Part shown: piece by piece, positions 42,872 through 52,655 of the stretch
Layout of the letters: every line of letters starts with the position of its first letter
How positions within the stretch are numbered: the first letter of the stretch is position 1
Assembly: GCA_913061435.1 (NCBI GenBank)
Contig: CAJXUK010000001.1
Location: 124,001-188,000 of the forward strand
Source: an uncultured Thalassolituus sp.
Lineage (GTDB): Bacteria; Pseudomonadota; Gammaproteobacteria; Pseudomonadales; Oceanobacteraceae
Length of the DNA: 64,000 bases
Direction: 5' to 3'
The notes under the pieces: model-generated
Told to the model about the DNA's origin: nothing
Databases searched by the model: none
The model's input: the letters and a program-made list of their open reading frames with translations, nothing else
Program-made: the position numbers and the translations under genes

Positions 42872-42930
42872 ACAAAATGAAGCATTGGACAAAATGGGAC
42901 ACAATGTTTCATTTTGTGAGTAAGCTCACA
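42872..42930. repeat. Long inverted repeat in the 304-base asd-fimV spacer
   Basis: ACAAAATGAAGCATTG (42872-42887) and CAATGTTTCATTTTGT (42902-42917) are complementary at 15 of 16 positions around a 14-base loop that itself contains ACAAAATG again. A second small hairpin TGTGAG-TAAG-CTCACA (42915-42930) overlaps it, so the two are mutually exclusive. No T run follows, which argues against a simple terminator. The rest of the spacer (42931-43156) contains a TATAAT at 43019-43024 without a good -35, and nothing else I recognise. Confidence 0.65.
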
Positions 42931-43156
42931 CTTTAGTGCCGCAGAATTGGTTAAAAGATAGTCGGCAAGGCCCGTGTTGCGTGTGATATTGACGTCAAGA
43001 CGTTGCGAAAACTGTATTTATAATTGATACTTACGATTGAAATTGAATGTAAAATAAAAGTTCATTGTAAATGGACAAAAAGATTCATGAACTAATTTGG
43101 TTTTATTGTTTGCGAAACCGGCATCAAGCAGCCTAATAACAACAAGGAAGCAGAGA

Positions 43157-46100
43157 ATGAAGCGCACGCTTTTAAGTACTCTAGTGATCACCAGCACACT
43201 AGGCCTAAATGCCAATGTGTTTGCACTGGGTATGGGTGAGCTTGAATTAAAGTCTACACTCAATCAGCCACTTCAAGCAGAAATCGAGCTGACCAACATT
43301 GATGATCTTACCGAGTGGGAAATCAAGCCATCTTTAGCTTCTGACGGTGATTTCGACCGTGCAGGTGTTGAGAAAATATTCTTTTTAAGTGATATCGATT
43401 TCGAAGTTAAAGGAAGTCGCATCATTTTAAGCAGTGACAAATCCGTTACTGAGCCCTTTTTAAACTTTCTTGTGCAGGTTAACTGGCCATCTGGTCGTGT
43501 TCTGCGCGAGTATACATTATTGCTTGACCCGCCACTGTTCGATGAAACCATTCAGCCGTTAGCACCTATTGCTACTGCAGAAACAGAACAAGCCGTAAAA
43601 GTTGAAAGCCAGCAAGTTAAACAACCTAAAAGCACTTGGGAAACAGAAGAAGCCAAGCCAGGTACTTACAAGGTTCAGCCAAGCGATACACTTTGGGAAA
43701 TTGCGATAAAAACACGCCCCAATCGTCAAGTTAGTCCACAGCAAATGATGCTAGCGATACAAGACAGTAATCCTAGTGCTTTTATGGCTGGCAACATTAA
43801 TCGTTTAAAAACACATCAAGTTTTACGCATACCCAATGAACAGCAAATGGCCGCTCGTAATGATGGCCAAGCTATTAGTGAAGTGATGCGTCAGAATAAA
43901 GAACTGCAAACAGCTGGCGCTCAACTGGACGCAACCCGCAAAGCTGGTCAATCCAACAAGGCTGCAACCCCAGAGTCTGGCGGTGAACTGAAATTACTTG
44001 CCAACAATGAAAAGGTGTCGAATTCAGCGGGCGCAAGTGTTGATGTTAATAACGGCGTAGAAGGCGGAGGGCGCACTGAGCGCTTAGAAAACGATTTATC
44101 CATCGCTTTGGAAAATCTTGATACCAGCCGTTTAGAGAATGATGATCTTAAAAAACGACTTGATGCATTAGAAGAGCAAATTGCAACGCTACAGCGCTTA
44201 GTTTCGTTAAAAGACGATCAACTAGCCAGCATACAAACTCTTGATATTCAAAAAGAAGCATTGAATGCTGATCAAGCACTTGTACAAACACCAGAATTAG
44301 AAGATGCAGCAAGCGAGTCTTTGCAAGCAGAGGCAACAGAAGCGCAAAATTCTTCAGATGTGGATACAAGTGAGGGTCTACCGGTCGATACTCTGGCCGT
44401 ATCTGACGATGCAGACTTTAATTACGCAGAACCTGAAGTCGATAACACAGCAGTTGTCGAAACGACTGATGCTCTCGCAGAGCTGGATCCAGCATTAACG
44501 GCTAGCCAAATTGAACAGCAAGTAGAAGATCGCTACAAGCCAAAAGGATTTGTAGCTGAAGTGATGGCAAAGCCAGAACTTATGGCAGGTCTTGCAGGTG
44601 GTCTAGCTCTAATCTTTGGTCTTGTTGGTTATGCAATCAAAAAACGTCGTGACAACAAAGAAGGCGAAGTAGCTGATCCTGAGTTGGCTCAATATGGCGA
44701 AGATTATCAGGTAGGCGAAACTGATATTGATGATTCATCATTAGATAACTTTGAATTTGATGAAGATGACCAAACGGTAACAGATTTAAATGATGACCTA
44801 TTGGAAGGTATAGGTTCAGATCATGATGAACATGGAGATATGGCGGATGACACTGCTGGATCTGCTGATTTAGATTCTGATACGGTGGCTCAAGCTGCAG
44901 ATATTATTGGTGAAGCAGAAATTTATATTGCTTATGGCCGATTTGATCAAGCTGCTGATTTACTCAAGAATTCAATTGTACTCGAGCCTAGTCGTACAGA
45001 TTTAAGAATGAAGCTTCTTGAAGTCTATGTTGAAACAGACGACGCTGATTCTTTTGCAGAAGCAGAGTTAGAACTGAATTCATTAGGTGATATTAAAGCT
45101 AACGATAAAGCTGCAACAATGCGCACTCATCTTACTTCACCAATAAATGGTGAAATGAATGAGATCGAAGAGCTATCAGCCAGTCTTGATGATGATTCTG
45201 AATTAGACCTAACTGCTGGTGCAACAGCAGACGATGACATTTTAGATATTGAAGCTTTAGCTGATTCAGAGGATGAGTTCTCTGATACGTTTGCTGACAG
45301 TATTGATTTTGAAGCCGCTTTAGAGCTACCAGAACAAGATGATCTGGATAGCAGTCCAGCTGAAGTTGTAGCAGAAGACACAGCAAATTCGGCCGATGCT
45401 GATAGTTTTGCTGCGTCACTTGATGCACTGGATGAAGAAAATAGCTTGGAGTTTGATCTAACAGAAGCTGAAACTGATGCCAATACAGAAGATAGTTTCG
45501 ATTTTGAACTCACCAGTGAAGATGACATTGAAAGCGACATTGAAAGCCTAAACGACTTAGATGACATTCCAACGTTAGAAGAAATATCTGATTCAGATCA
45601 TTCTGAATTAAAAAACATCACCTTAGACGAAGAAATCTCTGTTAATGATTTAAGCGAGCTTGATGATGTTCCTACTTTGGATGAATTGACTAGCTTAGAT
45701 GAATCATCTGAGCTTAGTGAATCAGACGAGCCCGCTGAGTTGTCATTAGAAGATAGCTTAGAAACTGACAGTGATAACGATGTTGTTAATCTAGCAGCAT
45801 TGGATAGCAATGATTCTTCTGACATGGCGCAGCTTGAAGAGCTGTTAGACTCAACTGAATCTAACGAAGCTTTACCAGATTTGAATTTTGAACTTGAAGA
45901 AACTGGGTTTGAAAATGATGATTTGGATGATCTAAAATCACTTGAAGAAGAGCTCGATCAGTTAAGTAATCTTAACGACGATCAGATATCTGGTTCTGAA
46001 GAAATACTTGATTCTGAAGATGCTATTGATTCTGAAAGCGCGCTTGATTTAGATAAGGCTCTTGATTTAGATGTAGCTCTTGATAATGCTTTAACAGAAG

Positions 46101-46552
46101 ACGATTCTACCCCTGAAGATGTTTTGTCAGAGTTAGTTTCTGCTGATGGCTCCGCTGATTCAAATGAAATTTCGGACTTTGATGAAACTTCTGATGAAGT
46201 CTTAGCCAGTCTTGAATCTGATCTAGAAGGTTTTGATGCGAATTCTGAATTTGATCTTAATGAGCTTGATGAATTACCAGATTTTACCGAAGGTTCCTCG
46301 CCAGCGGCTAAAACAGAAGGTTCTGTTGCAAATCAAGACCAAGAAATTGACCTTGATCAGCTAGCAGCGGCAGATGATGAATTCGACTTCTTAGCAGGCA
46401 CAGATGAGTGCGCTACTAAGCTTGACCTTGCCCGTGCCTACATGGACATGGAAGATAGCGAAGGCGCTAAAGAATTACTGCAAGAAGTTATCTCTGAAGG
46501 CAATGATCAACAAAAACATGATGCGCGTGCGCTAATGGACAGTATCGGCTAA
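43157..46552 (+). CDS. fimV: FimV family polar landmark / motility protein
   Basis: FimV is an inner-membrane peptidoglycan-binding protein that organises type IV pili, twitching and the cell pole. Start ATG 43157 has AAGGAAG 8 bases upstream (the frame is open back to 43097). Order: signal peptide (1-24), N-terminal domain LGELELKSTLNQPL-like (GMGELELKSTLNQPLQAEIEL), LysM domain near 170-230 (YKVQPSDTLWEIA), coiled coil near 310-365, one membrane helix near 475-495, a TPR-like unit (YIAYGRFDQAADLLKNSI), a long Asp/Glu/Ser-rich stretch of about 400 residues, and the conserved C-terminal FimV tail (KLDLARAYMDMEDSEGAKELLQEV). 1131 residues is large but within range. Confidence 0.93.
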   Translation: MKRTLLSTLVITSTLGLNANVFALGMGELELKSTLNQPLQAEIELTNIDDLTEWEIKPSLASDGDFDRAGVEKIFFLSDIDFEVKGSRIILSSDKSVTEPFLNFLVQVNWPSGRVLREYTLLLDPPLFDETIQPLAPIATAETEQAVKVESQQVKQPKSTWETEEAKPGTYKVQPSDTLWEIAIKTRPNRQVSPQQMMLAIQDSNPSAFMAGNINRLKTHQVLRIPNEQQMAARNDGQAISEVMRQNKELQTAGAQLDATRKAGQSNKAATPESGGELKLLANNEKVSNSAGASVDVNNGVEGGGRTERLENDLSIALENLDTSRLENDDLKKRLDALEEQIATLQRLVSLKDDQLASIQTLDIQKEALNADQALVQTPELEDAASESLQAEATEAQNSSDVDTSEGLPVDTLAVSDDADFNYAEPEVDNTAVVETTDALAELDPALTASQIEQQVEDRYKPKGFVAEVMAKPELMAGLAGGLALIFGLVGYAIKKRRDNKEGEVADPELAQYGEDYQVGETDIDDSSLDNFEFDEDDQTVTDLNDDLLEGIGSDHDEHGDMADDTAGSADLDSDTVAQAADIIGEAEIYIAYGRFDQAADLLKNSIVLEPSRTDLRMKLLEVYVETDDADSFAEAELELNSLGDIKANDKAATMRTHLTSPINGEMNEIEELSASLDDDSELDLTAGATADDDILDIEALADSEDEFSDTFADSIDFEAALELPEQDDLDSSPAEVVAEDTANSADADSFAASLDALDEENSLEFDLTEAETDANTEDSFDFELTSEDDIESDIESLNDLDDIPTLEEISDSDHSELKNITLDEEISVNDLSELDDVPTLDELTSLDESSELSESDEPAELSLEDSLETDSDNDVVNLAALDSNDSSDMAQLEELLDSTESNEALPDLNFELEETGFENDDLDDLKSLEEELDQLSNLNDDQISGSEEILDSEDAIDSESALDLDKALDLDVALDNALTEDDSTPEDVLSELVSADGSADSNEISDFDETSDEVLASLESDLEGFDANSEFDLNELDELPDFTEGSSPAAKTEGSVANQDQEIDLDQLAAADDEFDFLAGTDECATKLDLARAYMDMEDSEGAKELLQEVISEGNDQQKHDARALMDSIG

Positions 46553-46565
46553 GATACTGTCCATT

Positions 46566-47417
46566 ATGACAAACCATCAAAATTTTGTCGCTGAAACCAG
46601 CGACGTAAAAAAAGTAAAAGTTGCCGCTATCGTTGAATACCATGGAGCTCATTTTCATGGTTGGCAGCGGCAAAAACATCATCCAGAGCCAACTATTCAG
46701 GCCGCTCTGGAGGATGCTCTTAGTAAAATAGCTAACGAAAGCATTTCTGTTGTTTGCGCAGGGCGCACTGATGCTGGAGTTCATGCATCTACTCAGGTTA
46801 TTCACTTTAACACTACGGCCAAGCGTAAACCCTATAATTGGGTGCGCGGTACCAACACCCAGTTGCCTACGGGTATTGCAGTGCGTTGGATGGGAGAGGT
46901 TGATGAAGAATTTCACGCACGTTTTAGTGCCACAGCAAGGCGTTATCGTTACTTGATATACAACAAACCTGTTAAGCAGGGTTTGATGCATGATCAGCTT
47001 ACTTGGTGTCGTTTTCCTCTTGATGAAACTGCAATGCACCAAGCGGCGCAGTCTTTATTAGGTGAAAATGATTTCACGTCATTTAGAGCGAAAGACTGTC
47101 AATCTAATACACCGTTTCGCAATATTCACAGTATTTCTGTTAAGCGCTTTGGTGATATTGTAATGATAGACGTTCAAGCTAATGCATTCTTATATCATAT
47201 GATCAGAAACATAGCCGGTGTGCTTATACCTATCGGTATGGGGCGAAAGCCTGTTGACTGGTGTGCTGAGTTACTTGTTCAAAAGGATCGTGCAAAGGCA
47301 GGGGTCACCGCTCCTTCTGATGGCCTTTATTTTGTTGGTGTCCAATATCCTGAGCATTTTTCGATCCCGTCACAACCTTGGGGGCCGGTATTTGTTGAGC
47401 CATGGCTGTGTAAATAA
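46566..47417 (+). CDS. truA: tRNA pseudouridine(38-40) synthase
   Basis: Makes pseudouridine at positions 38-40 of the tRNA anticodon arm. The catalytic Asp lies in CAGRTDAGVHA. Typical segments EYHGAHFHGWQRQ, PTIQAALEDALSKI, ARFSATARRYRYLIYN and QANAFLYHMIRNIAGVLIPIG are present. The N-terminus is about 15 residues longer than in E. coli, before VKVAAIVEY. It follows fimV after 13 bases. The fimV-truA-trpF order is conserved in pseudomonads. Confidence 0.97.
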   Translation: MTNHQNFVAETSDVKKVKVAAIVEYHGAHFHGWQRQKHHPEPTIQAALEDALSKIANESISVVCAGRTDAGVHASTQVIHFNTTAKRKPYNWVRGTNTQLPTGIAVRWMGEVDEEFHARFSATARRYRYLIYNKPVKQGLMHDQLTWCRFPLDETAMHQAAQSLLGENDFTSFRAKDCQSNTPFRNIHSISVKRFGDIVMIDVQANAFLYHMIRNIAGVLIPIGMGRKPVDWCAELLVQKDRAKAGVTAPSDGLYFVGVQYPEHFSIPSQPWGPVFVEPWLCK

Positions 47418-47485
47418 TTAAATTCTGTTAAACTCTTTTTTCTTAAAATATTTCTCTTTTTTAACATCAAATAAAGTGTGCTTTT

Positions 47486-48109
47486 GTGAGTAAAGTGCGA
47501 ATCAAAATATGCGGATTAACCCGCGATGAAGATGTTCATAATGCAGTAGTCGAAGGTGCTGATGCGCTTGGTTTTGTGCTTTACAAACCAAGCCCTAGAG
47601 CCGTGACTGCTGAACAAGCTGCTGAACTCATTCAAAAAGTGCCTGCCTTCGTTACCACGGTTGCACTTTTTGTAAATGAACGCGCTGAAGAAATTCATCG
47701 AGTCCTTTCTGTTTGTCCTTTCGACCTATTGCAGTTTCACGGAGATGAAACTGCTGAATTTTGTCGTCAATTTAACCGTCCTTATATGAAAGCCATCCGT
47801 GTGCGCAGTAGCGATGATATCGATCGCGCAGTGCAGCAGTTTCCGGATACTAAAGCGCTATTATTGGATGCCTATGTGGAGAATTTGCCTGGCGGAACTG
47901 GCCAGGCGTTCGATTGGCGTCTCATTCCGCAATTATCAGTACCTTGGGTGCTGGCAGGCGGGCTAAATTCAAGTAATGTTGCCGCTGCCATAAACCAAGT
48001 TAAGCCTTTTGCCGTAGATATAAGTGGCGGTATAGAGGCCAGTAAAGGCATTAAAGACAGAATTAAAATTCAAGAATTTATAAGCGAGGTTCGCAATGTC
48101 GAACGCTAA
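47486..48109 (+). CDS. trpF: Phosphoribosylanthranilate isomerase
   Basis: Third step of the anthranilate-to-indole pathway, a (beta/alpha)8 enzyme. [14 protein letters not shown] carries the catalytic Cys, [10 protein letters not shown] and LLQFHGDET follow, and [17 protein letters not shown] with [15 protein letters not shown] provide the phosphate site. Length 207. Start is probably GTG 47486. It overlaps trpB by 14 bases and begins the trpFBA unit. I see no attenuator or leader peptide in the 68 bases before it. Confidence 0.97.
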   Translation: MSKVRIKICGLTRDEDVHNAVVEGADALGFVLYKPSPRAVTAEQAAELIQKVPAFVTTVALFVNERAEEIHRVLSVCPFDLLQFHGDETAEFCRQFNRPYMKAIRVRSSDDIDRAVQQFPDTKALLLDAYVENLPGGTGQAFDWRLIPQLSVPWVLAGGLNSSNVAAAINQVKPFAVDISGGIEASKGIKDRIKIQEFISEVRNVER

Positions 48110-49325
48110 AGACATGCAAGATTTTCCAGTACTTCCCGATGCTAAAGGCCATTTTGGTATTTTTGGCGGGCGATTTGTTTCAGAAACACTCAGTGCCGCA
48201 TTGGATGAACTTGATGCGTTGTACACTAGACTATCTCAAGACCCAGCATTTCAAAAAGAATTTGACGAAGATCTAGCGCATTACGTTGGCCGCCCATCGC
48301 CGTTGTATTTTGCTGAGCAGCTAACCAAGCATTGTGGTGGCGCTAAAATTTACTTTAAGCGTGAAGATCTGAACCACACTGGCGCTCACAAAATTAACAA
48401 CACCATTGGTCAAGCGCTATTAGCCAAGTATTCTGGTAAGAAAAAAATTATTGCCGAAACGGGAGCAGGGCAACACGGCGTTGCAACCGCTACTGTTGCT
48501 GCTCGTTTAGGCATGGAATGTAAGGTTTTCATGGGGGCAACTGACATAGAGCGTCAAAAGCTCAATGTTTATCGTATGCGCTTATTAGGTGCAGAAGTAA
48601 TCTCGGTTGAATCCGGTACAAAAACATTAAAAGACGCTATGAATGACGCCATGCGTCACTGGGTTACTCATGTAGACGACACATTCTACATTTTAGGTAC
48701 CGCAGCAGGTCCACACCCATACCCTAAATTAGTTCGTGATTTCCAAAGTATTATTGGTCGTGAAACCATTCGACAGTGCGACGAGCAACTAGGTCGTCAG
48801 CCCGATGCAGTGCTAGCTTGTATTGGTGGCGGCTCAAATGCCATCGGTATGTTTTATCCTTATCTAAATATGCACGATGTACGCATGATCGGCGTTGAAG
48901 CCGGTGGTTTAGGGTTATCGGGTAATGATCACGCAGCACCATTATGTAAAGGACGCCCTGGTGTATTACACGGTAATCGAACCTACTTAATGGAAGACGA
49001 CAACGGCCAGATCATGGGAACACACTCAGTTTCTGCGGGTTTAGATTACCCAGGTGTTGGTCCTGAACATTCTTGGTTAAAAGATATCGGTCGCGCAGAA
49101 TATGTTGCCGCTACTGATGATGAAGCATTGGACGCCTTTAGAGCGCTAACTCGTATCGAAGGCATAATGCCTGCCCTTGAAACCAGTCACGCCATTGCTC
49201 ATGCAATGAAAATGGCAAAGGACATGCGTCCTGATCAAGTATTGGTCGTTAATTTATCAGGGCGTGGCGATAAAGATATTCACACCGTGGCTAGTATCGA
49301 CGGTCTCGAAAACGTCGATGTATAA
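48096..49325 (+). CDS. trpB: Tryptophan synthase beta chain
   Basis: PLP enzyme condensing indole with serine. The PLP lysine lies in [13 protein letters not shown], and [20 protein letters not shown], the phosphate-binding [10 protein letters not shown] and the cation-site region near [13 protein letters not shown] are present. Length (409) is normal. Overlaps trpF by 14 bases and is followed by trpA after 22 bases, so alpha and beta chains are made together for the complex. Confidence 0.98.
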   Translation: MSNAKDMQDFPVLPDAKGHFGIFGGRFVSETLSAALDELDALYTRLSQDPAFQKEFDEDLAHYVGRPSPLYFAEQLTKHCGGAKIYFKREDLNHTGAHKINNTIGQALLAKYSGKKKIIAETGAGQHGVATATVAARLGMECKVFMGATDIERQKLNVYRMRLLGAEVISVESGTKTLKDAMNDAMRHWVTHVDDTFYILGTAAGPHPYPKLVRDFQSIIGRETIRQCDEQLGRQPDAVLACIGGGSNAIGMFYPYLNMHDVRMIGVEAGGLGLSGNDHAAPLCKGRPGVLHGNRTYLMEDDNGQIMGTHSVSAGLDYPGVGPEHSWLKDIGRAEYVAATDDEALDAFRALTRIEGIMPALETSHAIAHAMKMAKDMRPDQVLVVNLSGRGDKDIHTVASIDGLENVDV

Positions 49326-49347
49326 ATAAAGTAGAAAGGAAAGTGAA

Positions 49348-50154
49348 ATGAGTCGTATAGCTGCTTTATTTTCAGAGCTAAACAAAACCGGAAAAAAAGC
49401 ATTAATACCTTTCGTTACCGCGGGTGATCCTCATCCGTCGGTAACGGTCGACATGATGCATGGCTTAGTAGAGGCGGGAGCGGATATCATTGAATTGGGT
49501 GTTCCTTTTTCTGACCCAATGGCCGATGGTCCAACCATTCAGCTTGCTTGCGAGCGTGCTTTGATGCACAACACGTCATTACGTGATGTGATTTCAATGG
49601 TTACCGAATTCCGCACAAAAAATGCAAACACACCGGTTGTTTTAATGGGTTATTTAAATCCTGTAGAAGCGATGGGCTACGAAACTTTTGCCAAGGCAGC
49701 GCAGCAAGCCGGTATTGATGGTGTATTAATGGTTGATATGCCACCAGAAGAATCCGGTGAAAATGCGAAAATCTTTGCAGATCACGGTTTAGATATCATT
49801 TATCTAATCGCTCCAACTACAACCGATGCGCGCATTAGTGAAATCGCTAAATACAGCACAGGTTATGTCTATTACGTTTCCATAAAAGGCGTGACAGGTA
49901 CCGCAGCTATTGATGTTGATGACGTAAGCAAAAATCTTGAGCGTATCCGTAGTCGTGTGAGTATTCCCGTTGGTGTTGGCTTTGGAATCAACAACGGCGA
50001 AGCGGCGGCAGCAGTGGCCTCTGTAGCCGATGGTGTCATTGTTGGTTCAGCGCTGGTGAATAAGATTGCCGCCAATGCTGCGCAACCAGATGTCGCCATC
50101 GCAGAAGTAAAAACTGTACTCTCTGAAATGCGAACGGCCATGGATAAGCAATAA
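49348..50154 (+). CDS. trpA: Tryptophan synthase alpha chain
   Basis: Cleaves indole-3-glycerol phosphate to indole, which tunnels to Trp[15 protein letters not shown] near the start, the catalytic Glu in [16 protein letters not shown] (Glu and Asp), and [11 protein letters not shown] then [13 protein letters not shown]-type phosphate loop ([15 protein letters not shown]) are seen. 268 residues is normal. A GAAAGGAAA site precedes the ATG. folC starts 3 bases after its stop; in Marinobacter and Pseudomonas relatives accD usually lies in this slot. Confidence 0.98.
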   Translation: MSRIAALFSELNKTGKKALIPFVTAGDPHPSVTVDMMHGLVEAGADIIELGVPFSDPMADGPTIQLACERALMHNTSLRDVISMVTEFRTKNANTPVVLMGYLNPVEAMGYETFAKAAQQAGIDGVLMVDMPPEESGENAKIFADHGLDIIYLIAPTTTDARISEIAKYSTGYVYYVSIKGVTGTAAIDVDDVSKNLERIRSRVSIPVGVGFGINNGEAAAAVASVADGVIVGSALVNKIAANAAQPDVAIAEVKTVLSEMRTAMDKQ

Positions 50155-50157
50155 CCC

Positions 50158-51477
50158 ATGAGCGTGATCAATAATCAGGATGCTCGCAGCAAAGATGAGT
50201 GGCTCAGTTATTTAGAGTCCACTCATCCCTCTGACATTGAAATGGGGTTGGGGCGGGTCACGCAAGTAGCCAAAAATCTAGGTTTGTTCAAACCAGCTCC
50301 CATCACAATCGTTGTTGGGGGTACTAATGGTAAAGGTACAACAACCGCTTTTCTAAGTCAGTTGCTAGCGCAAAAAGGCTTATCTTCGGCTGGTTACAAC
50401 TCTCCCCACATTCACCAATACAACGAACGTGTTAATCAGCGTGACCGCCAAGGCAATGCACGACTAACCAGCGATCAAGAGCTGTGTGCTGCATTTAGTG
50501 CGATTGAAGCGGGCCGCGGTGATATACCGCTTACCTATTTTGAATTCGGTACTTTGGCTGCATTGTGGCAAATTAAACATTGGCAAGTTGATGTTGCCTT
50601 GCTAGAAGTTGGCCTGGGTGGGCGTTTAGATGCAGTTAATATTGTCGATACCGATCTCGCCATCGTCACTAGTGTAGGGCTCGATCACCAAGACTGGTTG
50701 GGAGATACACTCGATCTAATCGGTTATGAAAAAGCAGGAATAGGGCGCAAGCATAAACCCCTTATATGTGGGCAGCCGAAAGTTGCCGACGGGTTTATTG
50801 ATCATGCCAATACCATTCAAGCTCATGCTCTGTATCAAGATATTGATTTTTCTATTACATGCATTGATCACGGCTTGGTTTTTAAACAACACGATAAGGA
50901 AATTAAACTGCCAAGAGGCCATATCCCACACCACAATATTGCCAGTGCCATAGCAGGTTTGGATGCCCTTGATTTATTGCCAGATACTCGCGGAATAGAG
51001 TTGGCGGTTGCTGCGACCAAGGTACCTGGAAGATTAGCAAGCTATCAGTACCAATATCTTGGCCATGATATTACCTTTACGCTCGACGTTGCCCACAATC
51101 CCCAAGCCGCCGAATACTTAGCTAGCCAAGCAAGTAATAGCGATACGGCAATTCTAGCAATGCTTGCAGATAAAGACCCCGTTGCCGTGATACAGGCACT
51201 GCCTCAGATAAAATACTGGCACATTGCTGGGTTGTCTGGGTATAGAGGCCAAAGCGCTGAACAGCTAATTAAAAAACTTGATCAAGCCCATATTTCAACA
51301 AGCAATATGGAATGTCACCTTACGGTTGCAGATGCTTTACAATCATTATTGCAATCAGAGCGTTTCAATCGTCATAGCATTCATGGTCCTGTGTTTGTGA
51401 TAGGCTCATTTTTAACTGTTTCAGCTGCTGAAGATGCTCTTAAATCAATGGAAGGTCTAACTATTCATGGAACCTAA
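50158..51477 (+). CDS. folC: Bifunctional dihydrofolate synthase / folylpolyglutamate synthase
   Basis: Adds glutamate to dihydropteroate and then to folates. The ATP-binding loop GGTNGKGTTTAFLSQLL, YNSPHIHQYNERV, the conserved LLEVGLGGRLDAVNIVD and DVAHNPQAAEYL are Mur-ligase-like FolC signatures. 439 residues. It is 3 bases from trpA and overlaps the SPOR gene by 11 bases, so it sits in a continuous trp-folC-dedD unit. Confidence 0.96.
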   Translation: MSVINNQDARSKDEWLSYLESTHPSDIEMGLGRVTQVAKNLGLFKPAPITIVVGGTNGKGTTTAFLSQLLAQKGLSSAGYNSPHIHQYNERVNQRDRQGNARLTSDQELCAAFSAIEAGRGDIPLTYFEFGTLAALWQIKHWQVDVALLEVGLGGRLDAVNIVDTDLAIVTSVGLDHQDWLGDTLDLIGYEKAGIGRKHKPLICGQPKVADGFIDHANTIQAHALYQDIDFSITCIDHGLVFKQHDKEIKLPRGHIPHHNIASAIAGLDALDLLPDTRGIELAVAATKVPGRLASYQYQYLGHDITFTLDVAHNPQAAEYLASQASNSDTAILAMLADKDPVAVIQALPQIKYWHIAGLSGYRGQSAEQLIKKLDQAHISTSNMECHLTVADALQSLLQSERFNRHSIHGPVFVIGSFLTVSAAEDALKSMEGLTIHGT

Positions 51478-52015
51478 CTTCAAAGCCAGAACCGTCGGCG
51501 CAGTTGTTACTGTTTTAGCATTAGCGCTTATTTTGCCGAATATTTTACATACAAAAAAAGAAACCAGTTTTCAATCACAAATACCTCCCAAACCACCGAC
51601 TCCTGACTGGGTTGATGAAAGCGAAAACAGTCGTGTAAGAATAGAACTGAACGATCTGGCAAGTGGCAAGTTGCAAACTGAAATAAATCCGCCAGAACCA
51701 GCAATCGCCGAAGTTGACGAAACGGCTCCAGCAACAGCCAATCCCAGTACATCAGCACTCGATGGCAATGGGGGAGTAGTTTCTTGGACTTTACAAGTGG
51801 GCGCCTTTAGCAGTGCCAGTAACGCAGTAACACTAAGAGATACGTTGCGCACTAAAGGCTTTAAATCCTATATTTTAAAAAATTCAAAAACTCTTCTCGA
51901 TCATGTCTATGTTGGACCTATGTTGCAACGCGCCAAAGCCGAAGAAACTAAGGCGCAGTTAATACTAGACATGTCGCTTGAAGGCATTCGTTTACAACAA
52001 TATAAACCCGAGTAG
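51467..52015 (+). CDS. dedD: SPOR-domain protein (DedD-like)
   Basis: 182 residues: a short cytoplasmic start, one membrane helix (VGAVVTVLALALILPNIL), a Pro/Glu-rich periplasmic linker, and a C-terminal SPOR domain (about 105-182: SWTLQVGAFSSASNAVTLRDTL... HVYVGPMLQRAKAEETKAQL). SPOR domains bind denuded septal peptidoglycan, and DedD helps E. coli divide. Place between folC and cvpA matches dedD in E. coli. Overlaps folC by 11 bases. Confidence 0.9.
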   Translation: MEPNFKARTVGAVVTVLALALILPNILHTKKETSFQSQIPPKPPTPDWVDESENSRVRIELNDLASGKLQTEINPPEPAIAEVDETAPATANPSTSALDGNGGVVSWTLQVGAFSSASNAVTLRDTLRTKGFKSYILKNSKTLLDHVYVGPMLQRAKAEETKAQLILDMSLEGIRLQQYKPE

Positions 52016-52135
52016 ATTTAACGATAAGACTGGGCTGTTAATAACTGCGATTATTGTTTTAGAAAAGTAGCGCGGTGCTCCGCCCTTTGTTAGAATTCAC
52101 ACCTTTCCAGTACCGTCAACGAGTTGAGAATCACC

Positions 52136-52630
52136 ATGACAAGTATTGATTGGGGCATTTTGGCGATTATCGTTATTTCTGCTGCCCTAAGTCTACGACG
52201 TGGTTTTGTTAAAGAAGCACTTTCCTTAGTAAGCTGGATCGCCGCCTTTATCATTGCGCGAGTGTTTAGTGGCAACCTAGCAACCTTGCTTACTGACCAC
52301 ATCGAAACGCCTTCTGTGCGTTGGTTTGCAGCATTTGCTATGTTATTTGCAGGCACGATTATCATTGGCGCGATGATCAACCATCTCGTTGTTGAAATGA
52401 TCCGTATTACTGGTTTATCCAGTACTGATAGATTATTCGGCATGGCGTTCGGAATTGTCCGCGGCCTTCTTATTTTAGTTGCAGTTGTTTACGGTCTCCA
52501 ATTTACTGCTATTCCGGAAGACCCTTGGTGGCAGGACTCGAGCCTGATACCGCATCTAGTATTACTCGCCGATTGGGTACGAGCTGTATTACCCTCGGCA
52601 ACTGATCATGTAATGTCTTACACAAAATGA
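52136..52630 (+). CDS. cvpA: CvpA family membrane protein
   Basis: 164 residues with four predicted membrane helices. DWGILAIIVISAALSLRRGFVKEALSLVSWIAAFIIAR is the typical CvpA start, and STDRLFGMAFGIVRGLLILV the typical late segment. CvpA is needed for colicin V production in E. coli and has been linked to envelope stress tolerance; its biochemical role is unclear. ATG 52136 chosen over TTG 52124. Adjacent to purF as in most proteobacteria, 25 bases apart. Confidence 0.95.
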   Translation: MTSIDWGILAIIVISAALSLRRGFVKEALSLVSWIAAFIIARVFSGNLATLLTDHIETPSVRWFAAFAMLFAGTIIIGAMINHLVVEMIRITGLSSTDRLFGMAFGIVRGLLILVAVVYGLQFTAIPEDPWWQDSSLIPHLVLLADWVRAVLPSATDHVMSYTK

Positions 52631-52655
52631 ATAATTTAACCGAGGTTCAAATCGC

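Noticed and set aside
43019-43024. TATAAT as the fimV promoter
   Set aside because: No acceptable -35 hexamer at 16-18 bases upstream, so I do not call it.
45127-45825. Serine-rich minus-strand frames opposite fimV
   Set aside because: They are the antisense of the Asp/Glu/Ser codons of fimV. Composition explains the open frames, and there is no ribosome site or family match.
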